From NCBI GenBank assembly GCA_003402345.1, contig QFXH01000003.1:124001-188000 (forward strand): a stretch of DNA of 64,000 nt, written 5' to 3'. The stretch is from Candidatus Nitrotoga sp. MKT (GTDB lineage: Bacteria; Pseudomonadota; Gammaproteobacteria; Burkholderiales; Gallionellaceae). Position 1 is the stretch's first letter. The number at the start of each line of letters is the position of its first letter. The notes under the pieces were generated by a model that worked only from the letters and a program-made list of their open reading frames with translations, made no database searches and was not told the origin of the DNA. Positions 26,305-34,349 of the stretch are shown piece by piece. The position numbers and the translations under genes are program-made.

Positions 26305-26406
26305 ACTGTAGTAAAAACCGTACCACTTTCACACTTTGATGGTGTTTCTGTAGCTGTTTTAGACTGTTTTGAAGTGTGGCGAACACTGGTAAGGTATTGA
26401 TTAATA
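26305..26406 (+). repeat. Imperfect 100-bp direct repeat, right copy
   Basis: Partner of the repeat at 24998-25100, with the same ACTGTAGTAAAAACCGT start and ordered shared blocks. It ends about 25 bp before attR, so it may be part of the attachment-site arm region. The left copy would then mark an older element end or a cargo-exchange point. Confidence 0.8.
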
Positions 26407-26431
26407 AATATACGATGGTTAAATTTCAATC

Positions 26432-26482
26432 CTACGAACCAAGGGGTCGGGCGTTCGAATCGCTCCGGGCGCACCAGTAAAT
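26432..26482 (+). repeat. attR: 51-bp direct repeat, right copy
   Basis: Exact copy of 17709-17759, a displaced 3' half of tRNA-Arg(ACG). Only the fragment is present, so it is not a functional tRNA. Confidence 0.95.
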
Positions 26483-26515
26483 AAAGGAGTTAGGCATAAA
26501 AGCTTAACTCCTTTT
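26483..26515 (+). terminator. Original tRNA-Arg terminator, now beyond attR
   Basis: AAAGGAGTTA and TAACTCCTTT form a perfect 10-bp stem around GGCATAAAAGCT, followed by T. By position this was the terminator of tRNA-Arg before insertion of the element. Confidence 0.75.
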
Positions 26516-26730
26516 CCATTCTTGCGTTGTCTCTATGCTATCGAAAGAATCAATCTGGAAGTAATCCGAGTGCACTTGGTGTTACAGCAGGTGCGTTGTT
26601 AGGCGGGCGCACATGCTAGGTTTAGCGCTAGATCTGAATTGCTCATCGGTTCGGCGTGTGGCACTTAAAATGAAGTTTTATTAATCATTACTTCTTCAAT
26701 TCCATCCTTCTAACCATAAGGTCAATTGCT
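26516..26730. other. Intergenic, nothing recognised
   Basis: About 215 bp between the element and the peptidase gene. It contains GTTGTTAGGCGGGCGC near 26597, which resembles an integron attC end but has no convincing partner. Confidence 0.35.
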
Positions 26731-27573
26731 TCACCTAGCTGCTACAAATATATTGCACTGGGCCGGGTCGCCGGTTTCCATCCCACGCTTAAACCAGGCG
26801 ACACGCTGTTCCGATGATCCGTGAGTAAAGGTCTCAGGCACTGCATACCCAAGTGCTTTCTTTTGGAGCGTATCATCTCCAATCGCGGTGGCCGCCGCGA
26901 TAGCTTGCTCAATTTCACCGGGTTCGAGAATATGTTTCTGACTATCCGTGCGCCGCGCCCAAACTCCGGCATAACAGTCTGCCTGTAGCTCCAGTTTTAC
27001 GCTCGCGGCATTCGCCTCTGCTTTGCTTGATGCCTGCTGCTTGACGGCATTTACCTTAGCGGAAATTCCTAGAAGATTCTGGACGTGGTGACCCACCTCA
27101 TGCGCCAACACATAGGCCTCAGCAAATTCACCCGGCGCATGAAAACGATTTTGAAGTTCCGAGAAGAACGATAAATCGATATAGATTTTGCTGTCCAACG
27201 GGCAGTAAAACGGCCCCATGGCAGCGGCACCGTTACCGCATGCAGTTGTTGTGCTACCGGTAAAAAGCACTAGCTTCGGCTTGCGATATTCCTTGCCCTT
27301 TGCCGCAAATACTTCGCCCCATGTATCTTCCGTTTCCGCGAGGATCTTCGACACAAAAACGGCTGTTTTGTCATTTGCTGCAGGCTTGTGCGCGCTAACC
27401 TGCGGAATAGGGGCCGTCTGCTCCATCAAGCCCAACAAAGTGGCCGGGTTCACGCCGGTTAGATAACTTCCAATCAAGGCAAGCAAGACGCTTCCAATAC
27501 CAATCCCTTTAATAAGCCCACCGCCACGACGATCCTCAATATTTTCACTTTCTCTTTCATTGTCTAGCAGCAT
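26731..27573 (-). CDS. ypfJ: YpfJ family neutral zinc metallopeptidase
   Basis: 280-aa membrane-anchored peptidase-like protein of the YpfJ/KPN_02809 family. A short cytoplasmic N-terminus precedes one TM helix (GIGSVLLALIGSYLTGV). The catalytic HEVGHH motif lies in VLAHEVGHHVQNLLG, and the third ligand region is KLELQADCYAGVWA. Also present is the family segment GPFYCPLDSKIYIDLSFF. The domain should face the periplasm. The substrate is not known. Single gene, no operon. Confidence 0.92.
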   Translation of the reverse strand: MLLDNERESENIEDRRGGGLIKGIGIGSVLLALIGSYLTGVNPATLLGLMEQTAPIPQVSAHKPAANDKTAVFVSKILAETEDTWGEVFAAKGKEYRKPKLVLFTGSTTTACGNGAAAMGPFYCPLDSKIYIDLSFFSELQNRFHAPGEFAEAYVLAHEVGHHVQNLLGISAKVNAVKQQASSKAEANAASVKLELQADCYAGVWARRTDSQKHILEPGEIEQAIAAATAIGDDTLQKKALGYAVPETFTHGSSEQRVAWFKRGMETGDPAQCNIFVAAR

Positions 27574-28077
27574 GATTTATCAGCGTCCAAATTTGGGGGG
27601 TATTTCATGAAATGGATTATAACTATGCACATAGCAAACAGATTGGGCGACAAACTGGTTCGTCGTTGAATTTCACTGATGGTGAAAGATTCGCAAAAAT
27701 GCATCCGCCTTATCTTTGCGTATATGACCTTGGCAATCATCTCTGTTTACTTACTCTTAAAAATTAAGCGGGATACATAAATTATGTGGCCACAAATCCA
27801 CCAACACAACTACCGTTTAATCGTCATATTTAAACTAGGAATTGAGCTGACGTCCTTCAATTGTACTGATGACTATTAGTTATCATCTCAATTGATCATG
27901 CGAAAAACAGCACGCAGTATTTTTCGTCAATGGCCGATTTAACAGCAATGTTTCCCTACCTCTAATCTAAAACTCTTGCCCGTTTTTTTGACATAATGAA
28001 AGAGACTTCCAATTGCATCGTCACAGTACGAAGCGTATTCTTTAGCTAATCCAACCAATCGAAATAGAAGCCGAGTC
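27574..28077. other. Intergenic of about 500 bp
   Basis: No gene recognised on either strand. It probably contains the ypfJ promoter at its left end. Confidence 0.4.
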
Positions 28078-28149
28078 ATGCCGAATCTAATCACTCAAGT
28101 GCGGGGTACTCTCATCGACCTAGCCATCAAATTTGGCTGCCGCGTTTGA
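28078..28149 (+). CDS. Upstream short ORF overlapping the MFS start
   Basis: ATG 28078 opens a 23-codon frame (MPNLITQVRGTLIDLAIKF at its N-terminus). Its TGA stop overlaps the TTG start of the MFS gene by 4 bp (TTGA at 28146-28149). It could be a translational-coupling leader or the stub of a deleted gene. No clear RBS. Confidence 0.3.
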   Translation: MPNLITQVRGTLIDLAIKFGCRV

Positions 28150-29360
28150 CCTCTCCATTACGCAACAGCAGCTTTATCAAGCTGCTAATTTTCCGTTTTC
28201 AGATTTCACTGGCCTACCAAATGATCGCCGTGGTTGTCGGCTGGCATATCTATGAATTAACGCACGACCCTTTTGCGCTGGGTCTGGTCGGATTGGCGGA
28301 AGTCATTCCCTACTTTTGTTGTGCGCTATTCGCGGGTTACGTCGTAGACCATCACTCTAGGCGAATGTTTGGCGTGCTGGCAAGCATCGTGCTAAGTTGC
28401 AATGCTCTAGTACTCGTGCTTGTAGCCAACGGCGGGATAGCGGGCGCCACGCTAGTATGGATCTATGCATCGATCGCCGCTGGTGGCATTGCCCGTGCCT
28501 TCATCGGGCCTTCTTACAACGCACTGCTTGCTCTGACTTTGCCGCGTGAGCATTATGCCCGTGCCGCCGGTATCAGTAGTTCGGTTTTTCAATCTGCGCT
28601 GGTGCTTGGTCCTGCGTTGGGGGGGATACTCGTTGGTTGGGCCAGTCTTACTACCGCTTACATGGTGGCTTCGATCCTCAGCATCAGTGCCGCCGTTTCT
28701 TTATTCTTGCTACGCATCGCAGAGCCACCGAAAGCTGAAAGCGCACCGGTATTTTCCAGCATTGCCGAGGGGCTGCGCTTTGTATTCAGCAACCAGATCA
28801 TTCTAGGCGCGCAAGTACTGGATATGTTCGCCGTGTTATTCGGCGGCGCGGTCGCCATGTTGCCAGTATTTATCCACGATGTTTTCCATTATGGTCCAGA
28901 AGGCTTGGGCATCTTACGCGCGGCACCTGCGATAGGCGCAATCGCCACCGGCGTACTACTTGCACGCCATCCCGTGAACCAGAATGCGGGTGGGATATTG
29001 CTGGCATCTGTCGCCGGGTTTGGTGTATGCATCATTTTGTTCGCCCTTACCAGTCATTTTTGGGTGGCGGCTTTCTTGCTGATGCTCTCTGGCGTGTGTG
29101 ATGGGGTCTCGATGGTACTGCGTACCACTATTATGCAGCTGATGACGCCAGACGCTATGCGCGGTCGTGTTTCTGCGATCAACGGCATTTTTATCGGCTC
29201 GTCCAACGAGTTGGGCGCTTTCGAATCCGGCTTGGCTGCCCGGGTAATGGGATTAGTACCCTCTGTAATTTTTGGCGGAGTAATGTCTTTGGCTATCGTG
29301 GCAGCGACGGCGCGTCTGGCACCCAAGTTGCGCAAATTAAATCTGCAGCAATTACGTTAG
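28146..29360 (+). CDS. MFS transporter (EntS/DHA3-like exporter)
   Basis: 404-aa major facilitator with 12 predicted membrane helices. The first half holds AYQMIAVVVGWHIYELTHDP and GLAEVIPYFCCALFAGYVVD, with the loop-2/3 motif VVDHHSRR. The second half shows LMTPDAMRGRVSAING, common in EntS-like drug/siderophore exporters. The start is TTG 28146: no ATG or GTG is open further upstream in frame, and the reading agrees with family N-termini. Substrate unknown. Confidence 0.87.
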   Translation: MTSPLRNSSFIKLLIFRFQISLAYQMIAVVVGWHIYELTHDPFALGLVGLAEVIPYFCCALFAGYVVDHHSRRMFGVLASIVLSCNALVLVLVANGGIAGATLVWIYASIAAGGIARAFIGPSYNALLALTLPREHYARAAGISSSVFQSALVLGPALGGILVGWASLTTAYMVASILSISAAVSLFLLRIAEPPKAESAPVFSSIAEGLRFVFSNQIILGAQVLDMFAVLFGGAVAMLPVFIHDVFHYGPEGLGILRAAPAIGAIATGVLLARHPVNQNAGGILLASVAGFGVCIILFALTSHFWVAAFLLMLSGVCDGVSMVLRTTIMQLMTPDAMRGRVSAINGIFIGSSNELGAFESGLAARVMGLVPSVIFGGVMSLAIVAATARLAPKLRKLNLQQLR

Positions 29361-29599
29361 GAAAACGCTGATTTATCCTTCTGTTCTAATGAGGCGGATT
29401 CTAGATCATCGATTTTAAAACATGCTCCCGGGGCTGTTTGCAGAGAAGTCAGGCCATGCAAACTTGTTTTTCCGAACCGGAATACGCAGCAGAAAAAAGC
29501 AAATGCGCGCAACCGATTTCTGACTGCGCTAGAAGCAGTAATTCCATGGACGTGTACTATCAGGTTAACCGTCAAGAAAAAAGCGATAGGAAATTAAAA
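29361..29599. other. Intergenic before the attenuator
   Basis: About 240 bp with no recognised gene. It ends at the promoter described next. Confidence 0.35.
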
Positions 29600-29629
29600 T
29601 TGACTCAATCCATTATTCACCCTGATAAT
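29600..29629 (+). promoter_or_regulatory. Promoter of the leader/DMT transporter transcript
   Basis: TTGACT (29600-29605) and GATAAT (29624-29629) with an 18-bp spacer. The predicted start of transcription falls at about 29636, on or next to the ATG of the leader peptide, so the leader could be translated without a 5' UTR. Confidence 0.6.
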
Positions 29630-29635
29630 CTGCTC

Positions 29636-29737
29636 ATGACCTCCCTAAAAGCCGTTTCACAAAACAAAGCTCTGCTAAACGCACACCCTCGAGTGGTGTG
29701 GCGTATGAGTATTGTGGCCTGGAGAATTAGTAGTTAA
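29636..29737 (+). CDS. Candidate Trp-containing leader peptide
   Basis: 33-codon ORF ending in VVWRMSIVAWRISS. The two Trp codons are TGG 29699-29701 and TGG 29720-29722. It lies between a promoter and an intrinsic terminator upstream of a DMT transporter, the geometry of an amino-acid attenuator. A ribosome paused at the first Trp codon would leave TGTGGCCT (29713-29720) free to pair with AGGCCACA (29764-29771) and break the terminator. The translation start is unproven because no RBS is visible. Confidence 0.5.
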   Translation: MTSLKAVSQNKALLNAHPRVVWRMSIVAWRISS

Positions 29738-29760
29738 GTACTATTAACATTAGCAGTTTC

Positions 29761-29796
29761 AAAAGGCCACAGAGTGTTTCTGTGGCCTTTTTGTTT
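29761..29796 (+). terminator. Attenuator terminator upstream of DMT transporter
   Basis: AAAAGGCCACAGA (29761-29773) and TCTGTGGCCTTTT (29779-29791) form a perfect 13-bp stem with a 5-nt loop and a T-run. It lies 23 bp before the transporter ATG rather than after a gene. Its left arm can alternatively pair with 29713-29720. Confidence 0.88.
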
Positions 29797-29818
29797 TTAT
29801 ATCGTTTGGAGTACAAGT

Positions 29819-30688
29819 ATGTCGCTTCCCGCCGCGTTTGTTTCAGTCATTCTTATCTGGTCTACTACACCGCTTGCCATCAAATGGAGCGCAATAGGAG
29901 TCGGCTTTAGTTTTGCAGTTCTCTCGCGCATGGCAATAGGCGCGCTGTTGTGTGTCGCACTGCTAGTTATACTGCGCATTCGTTTCCCATTGCATCGTAA
30001 GGCGCGTCTAAACTATCTGGCCAGCGGATTAAGCATGTTCGGTGCGATGGCACTGACGTATTGGTCTTCCCAGTATGTCAGCTCCGGCATGATCTCCGTA
30101 CTATTTGGTTTGTCGCCGTTGATTACCAGCTTGGGAGCGGCTTTGTGGCTAAAGGAAGAGGCAATAACTCCGAGCAAGATAGCAGGTATGTTGCTGGGCC
30201 TGGCCGGTCTGGTTCTAGTGTTCCGCGGTGGGCTGGATCTAGGTAATGGCGCAACTGTGGGTTTGGTCGCACTGTTCATTGCGGTGGTCATGCAATCTCT
30301 TGGTTTGGTATGGATCAAACGGATAAGCGATGATAGTCCGCCGCTGGCGATGACGCTTGGCTCTTTGATTGTGGCATTACCACTGTTTTTATTGGTATGG
30401 TGGCTGGCTGATGGGCACTGGCCTGCTTTGTTGCCCGAGCGGGCAGTAGCGGCTACTTTGTACTTGGGAGCATTCGGATCGCTGTTAGGCTTTACGCTGT
30501 ATTACTACATGATCAAACATATGCAAGCAGGGCAAATAGCTTTGATAACGCTCGTAACACCAGTGCTGGCATTACTACTTGGCCATGGCTTGAATAATGA
30601 GACGGTGTTGCCACATGTGTGGATGGGTACAGCAAGTATTGCGTTCGGATTATGCCTGCATCGCTGGGGAGGACGGTGGCTAGCTTGA
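29819..30688 (+). CDS. DMT superfamily transporter (EamA family)
   Basis: 289-aa membrane protein with ten predicted helices made of two EamA repeats. The repeats are marked by SGMISVLFGLSPLITSLGAALWL in part one and QIALITLVTPVLALLLGHGL in part two. The family moves amino acids, purines or related metabolites, usually outward. ATG 29819 has GGAG at 7-nt spacing. The upstream Trp-codon attenuator suggests a link with tryptophan or a related compound (inference). Confidence 0.88.
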   Translation: MSLPAAFVSVILIWSTTPLAIKWSAIGVGFSFAVLSRMAIGALLCVALLVILRIRFPLHRKARLNYLASGLSMFGAMALTYWSSQYVSSGMISVLFGLSPLITSLGAALWLKEEAITPSKIAGMLLGLAGLVLVFRGGLDLGNGATVGLVALFIAVVMQSLGLVWIKRISDDSPPLAMTLGSLIVALPLFLLVWWLADGHWPALLPERAVAATLYLGAFGSLLGFTLYYYMIKHMQAGQIALITLVTPVLALLLGHGLNNETVLPHVWMGTASIAFGLCLHRWGGRWLA

Positions 30689-30760
30689 CAGGTGTTGCAG
30701 CCGGATGGGCATACACGATCCCTATTTTCCATACCTCAATCCATTATTCAATAATGCGGC

Positions 30761-32155
30761 TTATGCTTGCACCATCCAGAATTCAAAACGTATGCGACCA
30801 TTCTCGGTGCTAACAGAAATGCCTCCACCATGGGCCTCAATAATGGATTTTGTTATGGCTAGTCCAAGCCCTGCACCCGCATTGTTTCCTTGACATGAGG
30901 GGTCAATATGATAAAAACGATCAAACAGCCGATCCAAATGCTCTTTACCAATGTCGGTACAAGGGTTTTCAATAATTAAGCAAATCTTCTTTTCATCTTT
31001 CAGTTGGATATCAACAGTTATTAACTGATCAATGGGTGTGTGTTGTATCGCGTTGGATATCAGATTATTAATCGCCCGCCGTATCATGAGCTTATCACCC
31101 GAAATAATAGCCGTTCCATGACTAACCATCTGTATGCGCTTTTCCTCAGTAAGGGGCTCATAGAACTCAATTAATTGAGCAACTTCTTTAGCCAAATTTA
31201 TAGGTTCCCGGTGTGGAATAATTAAGTCATTTTCTGCTTTAGCCAGAAATAACATATCAGAAACCATCCGGGCCAGCCTGTCATATTCCTCAAGATTTGA
31301 AATCAATATTTCTTGATAGTCTTCCAAAGATCTGGGCTTAGCTAACATGACTTGAGTCTGCGTCATTAAATTACTGACCGGAGTGCGCAACTCATGCGCC
31401 AAGTCGGAAGAAAAATCTGATAATCGTTGAAAGGATTTTTCAAGCCTGGATAACATTTTATTGAAGGACTCAGCCATATGCATCAATTCCTTGGGAACAC
31501 TTTCGACTTTCAATCTTTCAGAAAGACGATTGGCTGTAATAATTTGGGTAAGATGATCAAAATCGCGAATTGGAGATAAGCCTCGACGGACAGCCAGCCA
31601 ACCCAGCAAACTCATAAGCAAAATGCCTATAATCAGAGCGAGCCATAATGTTTGATTGAAGCGAGTAATGAATTTCTGGTGATGCGCAATATCCAGCGCA
31701 ATTGCAACGATCAGGGTGGGGCTTTGCTTGTCATGGGAAGGCATTGAAACTGCGAGGCCACGATAAGTTTGAGAGCCATCTCGCCATTTATATAATTTAG
31801 CTTCTTCACTTTCTCCGGACAAGGAACGTTGGTCGATAATTGTATTAGGGAAATTCGCTTCGCCCCAACTATAGATTTGTTCACCTGTAGCCGTGTACAC
31901 CGCAACCGAAAGCGCATGATGGCCAACTAAGGCGTCATTGAGCTGCGAAGGTACAGATTTAAGCGCTGATACGGATTCAATCTTCTGCAAGGCATAACGG
32001 ATTAACTCAAGCTTCCCATGAATTTCAGCTATATCCTCTTCAGCAAAATGGCGCTCAACAGACAATCCAGCGATAGTACCCACGGTGATAAGAACAGTAC
32101 TCGAAAGTGCCGCAAACAGAAAAGTAATTCGCCATGTGATTGATTGGCGCAACAT
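30761..32155 (-). CDS. Heavy-metal sensor histidine kinase (CusS-like)
   Basis: 464-aa membrane kinase. TM1 (ITFLFAALSSTVLITVGTI) and TM2 (LALIIGILLMSLLGWLA, near residue 180) enclose a periplasmic sensor. A HAMP domain follows (LSPIRDFDHLTQI), then HisKA with the phospho-acceptor His in LAHELRTPVSNL and HATPase_c with N-box NLISNAIQHTP and G-box GAGLGLAITKSI. It belongs to the CusS/IrlB heavy-metal kinase family. It shares one base with the regulator gene upstream. Copper or silver sensing is inferred from the neighbouring copper genes. Confidence 0.93.
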   Translation of the reverse strand: MLRQSITWRITFLFAALSSTVLITVGTIAGLSVERHFAEEDIAEIHGKLELIRYALQKIESVSALKSVPSQLNDALVGHHALSVAVYTATGEQIYSWGEANFPNTIIDQRSLSGESEEAKLYKWRDGSQTYRGLAVSMPSHDKQSPTLIVAIALDIAHHQKFITRFNQTLWLALIIGILLMSLLGWLAVRRGLSPIRDFDHLTQIITANRLSERLKVESVPKELMHMAESFNKMLSRLEKSFQRLSDFSSDLAHELRTPVSNLMTQTQVMLAKPRSLEDYQEILISNLEEYDRLARMVSDMLFLAKAENDLIIPHREPINLAKEVAQLIEFYEPLTEEKRIQMVSHGTAIISGDKLMIRRAINNLISNAIQHTPIDQLITVDIQLKDEKKICLIIENPCTDIGKEHLDRLFDRFYHIDPSCQGNNAGAGLGLAITKSIIEAHGGGISVSTENGRIRFEFWMVQA

Positions 32156-32832
32156 TAGTCATCTAGGCCCATAAGTACATAGCCCATGCCACGTACAGTT
32201 CGAATGAGTTTGGGTTCAAAGTGGTCATCCATTTTAGCTCGTAGGCGACGAACAGCCACCTCAATGACATTTGTGTCACTGTCAAAATTCATGTCCCAAA
32301 TTTGGGATGCGATCAAGGAACGAGGTAAAACTTCACCACGACGCCTAAGCAACAATTCCAACAAAGCAAACTCTTTTCCAGTAAGTTCTATCCGCTTTCC
32401 GCCCCGCGTAAGTTTCCGACGTTGAAGATCCAATACCAAGTCAGCGACTTGTACAATGTCTGGGTCTCTTACTTTACCTCTACGTAGCAATGTCCTTACT
32501 CGTGCCAACAATTCTGAGAAGGCAAACGGTTTTATCAGATAATCATCTGCGCCCAGCTCCAACCCTTTTACTCTGTCATCTATCCCATCTCTGGCTGTCA
32601 GGAATAATACTGGCGTATTTTTGCCAGCTCGACGTATGGTTTGAATGATCTCCCAACCATTAACGTTCGGCAGCATGACATCCAGTATTATCAAATCATA
32701 AGCCTCAGTCAGCGCTAGATGTTTTCCATCTAAACCGTCTCTTACAAGATCTGTGACAAAGCCTGCTTCAGATAAACCTTGTTTAAGGTATTTACCTGTT
32801 TTTGGTTCGTCTTCAACAATCAGAATTCTCAT
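32155..32832 (-). CDS. Heavy-metal response regulator (CusR-like, OmpR family)
   Basis: 225-aa response regulator. The receiver domain has the acidic pair VEDEP, the phospho-Asp in LIILDVMLP and the switch Lys in [15 protein letters not shown]. The C-terminal winged helix ([16 protein letters not shown] to [25 protein letters not shown]) binds DNA. It is divergent from the copper operon at 33057. A TTACAA/TTGTAA dyad in the gap is the likely target. Confidence 0.94.
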   Translation of the reverse strand: MRILIVEDEPKTGKYLKQGLSEAGFVTDLVRDGLDGKHLALTEAYDLIILDVMLPNVNGWEIIQTIRRAGKNTPVLFLTARDGIDDRVKGLELGADDYLIKPFAFSELLARVRTLLRRGKVRDPDIVQVADLVLDLQRRKLTRGGKRIELTGKEFALLELLLRRRGEVLPRSLIASQIWDMNFDSDTNVIEVAVRRLRAKMDDHFEPKLIRTVRGMGYVLMGLDD

Positions 32833-32957
32833 AAGTAGATGGGTCCAATGGTCAACCTGAATTCTGCATGAATATTTCTTTGACCGGCACCATTTTGCCT
32901 AATTTTTGGACATTAACTTCAAAACTAGTCCTTTTAGGTTTGACACTTTGCCCAATC

Positions 32958-32971
32958 TTACAATTTTGTAA
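32958..32971. promoter_or_regulatory. Candidate CusR/CopR operator
   Basis: TTACAA-TT-TTGTAA, a perfect 6-bp dyad between the divergent regulator and copper-resistance transcripts. The sequence resembles the TTACA...TGTAA cop boxes bound by CusR/CopR-type regulators. A TTGACA lies 17 bp to its right (32988-32993). Confidence 0.55.
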
Positions 32972-33056
32972 TCTTCAGGTAATCATTTTGACAGCTTCCA
33001 AGTTCTAATATGTTCGCTAGTTAACCCGAAATTAAACTTACATTTAAGGGATGAGG

Positions 33057-34349
33057 ATGTATTTGCCTACTATGGTTTTATCGCTAAGTCTATTAATTGC
33101 ATTTAATGTTTTAGGGGCTCAGAACAATAATTCTCCATCCCCCAACCTTACCACCTCCACTCCTATCAATGTGCCTTATCAATCTTCTTTTTCTAGTTAC
33201 AAACCCTATGTCGAGGAGGAGCTTTCTTCATGGCGTGCTCTCAATGAGCAAGTAACTGGGGAAGGCCCTACTGACCACTCCATGGGCAATATGAAAAGCA
33301 TGGATCACAAAAGAATGGAATCTATGCCATCTGGCCACTCTATGCCTGAGATGAAAGGCGTGCAACATGATCATGTAGAACCTTCGACCTCTGAAACTCC
33401 CATGGTACCTATGAAAGGCATGGATCACGATTCCATGAAAGATATGCCTCCCCCAACTACGCAACCTTCAGTCAAGGGGGTTAGTCGTGGACCCCAACAA
33501 GAAATACTTTTGGCGATGAATGACGAGAAAATGACATCAAAGCATTCATCTAAACCTCCGATAGAAAACATGCCGCATGAGCATAATGAAACCGAATCTT
33601 CCTCATTCATGACACCTATGGCAGCCATGGATCATGGTTCCATGAAAGACATGCCTAACGACACCGGTCAACCGTCTTCCAAAGAATCATCAGAACAGGC
33701 ACATCAACATCGAGACGAGCATGCAGTATCAGGTGGGGCAGGTGGTGCGACGCCACTGAAAATAAATAAAACAGGGCCAGTCATCAAATTTGAACTCATT
33801 CCCAATGCTCATCCTATCGCTGTGCATTTTCCAATCGCGCTCACACTAATCGCCTTGTTATTCAGCCTCGCAGCTCGGATTGGCAGCAGGCATAACTTAG
33901 CAACCCAGCTTGCTACCGTTGGCCACTGGGCATTATGGATATCAGGGGTAACTGCAATCATTGCTGCGGGCTTAGGTTGGCTAGCTTTCAACTCTGTTGA
34001 TCACGATGATTCTGGACATGCGGCCATGTTAATTCATCGTAATTGGGCAATCCCGACTGCAATCGGTCTTTTGCTCTTAGCTATGTGGGATGTCTTCAAG
34101 TCACGCGCCCATGAGGTAATGTCATGGTTTACCCTGATCGTGCTGACCTTGCTATCCGGATCAGTCGCGGTAACAGGTTGGTTAGGTGGCGAAGTAGTTT
34201 ACCGTCATGGCATTGGAGTGTTGTCTTTGCCCGAAATTGCAACGGGAAGTGACTCTCATGGTCATGACCATGGTGATTCAGATAGCCATCGTTATCAGCA
34301 TGGTGTCTCTGCAGTTATTGAAGAATCAAAACCGGCACATCAACATTAA
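33057..34349 (+). CDS. Met/His-rich protein with DUF2231 membrane domain
   Basis: 430 aa. A signal sequence (YLPTMVLSLSLLIAFNVLG) precedes a 200-residue periplasmic region with degenerate metal-binding repeats such as HSMGNMKSMDHKRMES, PMKGMDHDSMKDMP and AAMDHGSMKDMPND. Their M-x2-M and D-H/Q-H clusters suit Cu(I)/Ag(I). From about residue 255 a four-helix DUF2231-type membrane domain follows (AHPIAVHFPIALTLIALLFSL), and the C-terminus is His-rich (SDSHGHDHGDSDSHRYQH). ATG 33057 is preferred because AAGGG lies 6 nt upstream; ATG 33051 overlaps it. First gene of the copper operon; probable periplasmic metal buffer. Confidence 0.8.
   Translation: MYLPTMVLSLSLLIAFNVLGAQNNNSPSPNLTTSTPINVPYQSSFSSYKPYVEEELSSWRALNEQVTGEGPTDHSMGNMKSMDHKRMESMPSGHSMPEMKGVQHDHVEPSTSETPMVPMKGMDHDSMKDMPPPTTQPSVKGVSRGPQQEILLAMNDEKMTSKHSSKPPIENMPHEHNETESSSFMTPMAAMDHGSMKDMPNDTGQPSSKESSEQAHQHRDEHAVSGGAGGATPLKINKTGPVIKFELIPNAHPIAVHFPIALTLIALLFSLAARIGSRHNLATQLATVGHWALWISGVTAIIAAGLGWLAFNSVDHDDSGHAAMLIHRNWAIPTAIGLLLLAMWDVFKSRAHEVMSWFTLIVLTLLSGSVAVTGWLGGEVVYRHGIGVLSLPEIATGSDSHGHDHGDSDSHRYQHGVSAVIEESKPAHQH

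Larger units (their letters stand above)
17709..26482 (+). mobile_element. tRNA-Arg integrative element with Rep and ABC-3C cargo
   Basis: An 8.8-kb element between perfect 51-bp repeats of the tRNA-Arg 3' half. Minus-strand genes next to attL are the mobility module: integrase, excisionase-like HTH protein and a Rep of the RstA/phage II type. Plus-strand genes form the cargo: a two-TM protein, the ABC-3C system, a methylase remnant and a toxin-antitoxin pair. There are no structural phage genes and no conjugation genes. A Rep plus tyrosine integrase suggests a circular rolling-circle intermediate, perhaps mobilised by another element (inference). Cargo genes are more AT-rich than the flanking chromosome. 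Confidence 0.9.

Noticed and set aside
26597-26612. GTTGTTAGGCGGGCGC as an integron attC end
   Set aside because: It fits GTTRRRY, but no convincing complementary arm forms a hairpin with it; GCTTAAC at 26502 belongs to the tRNA terminator.
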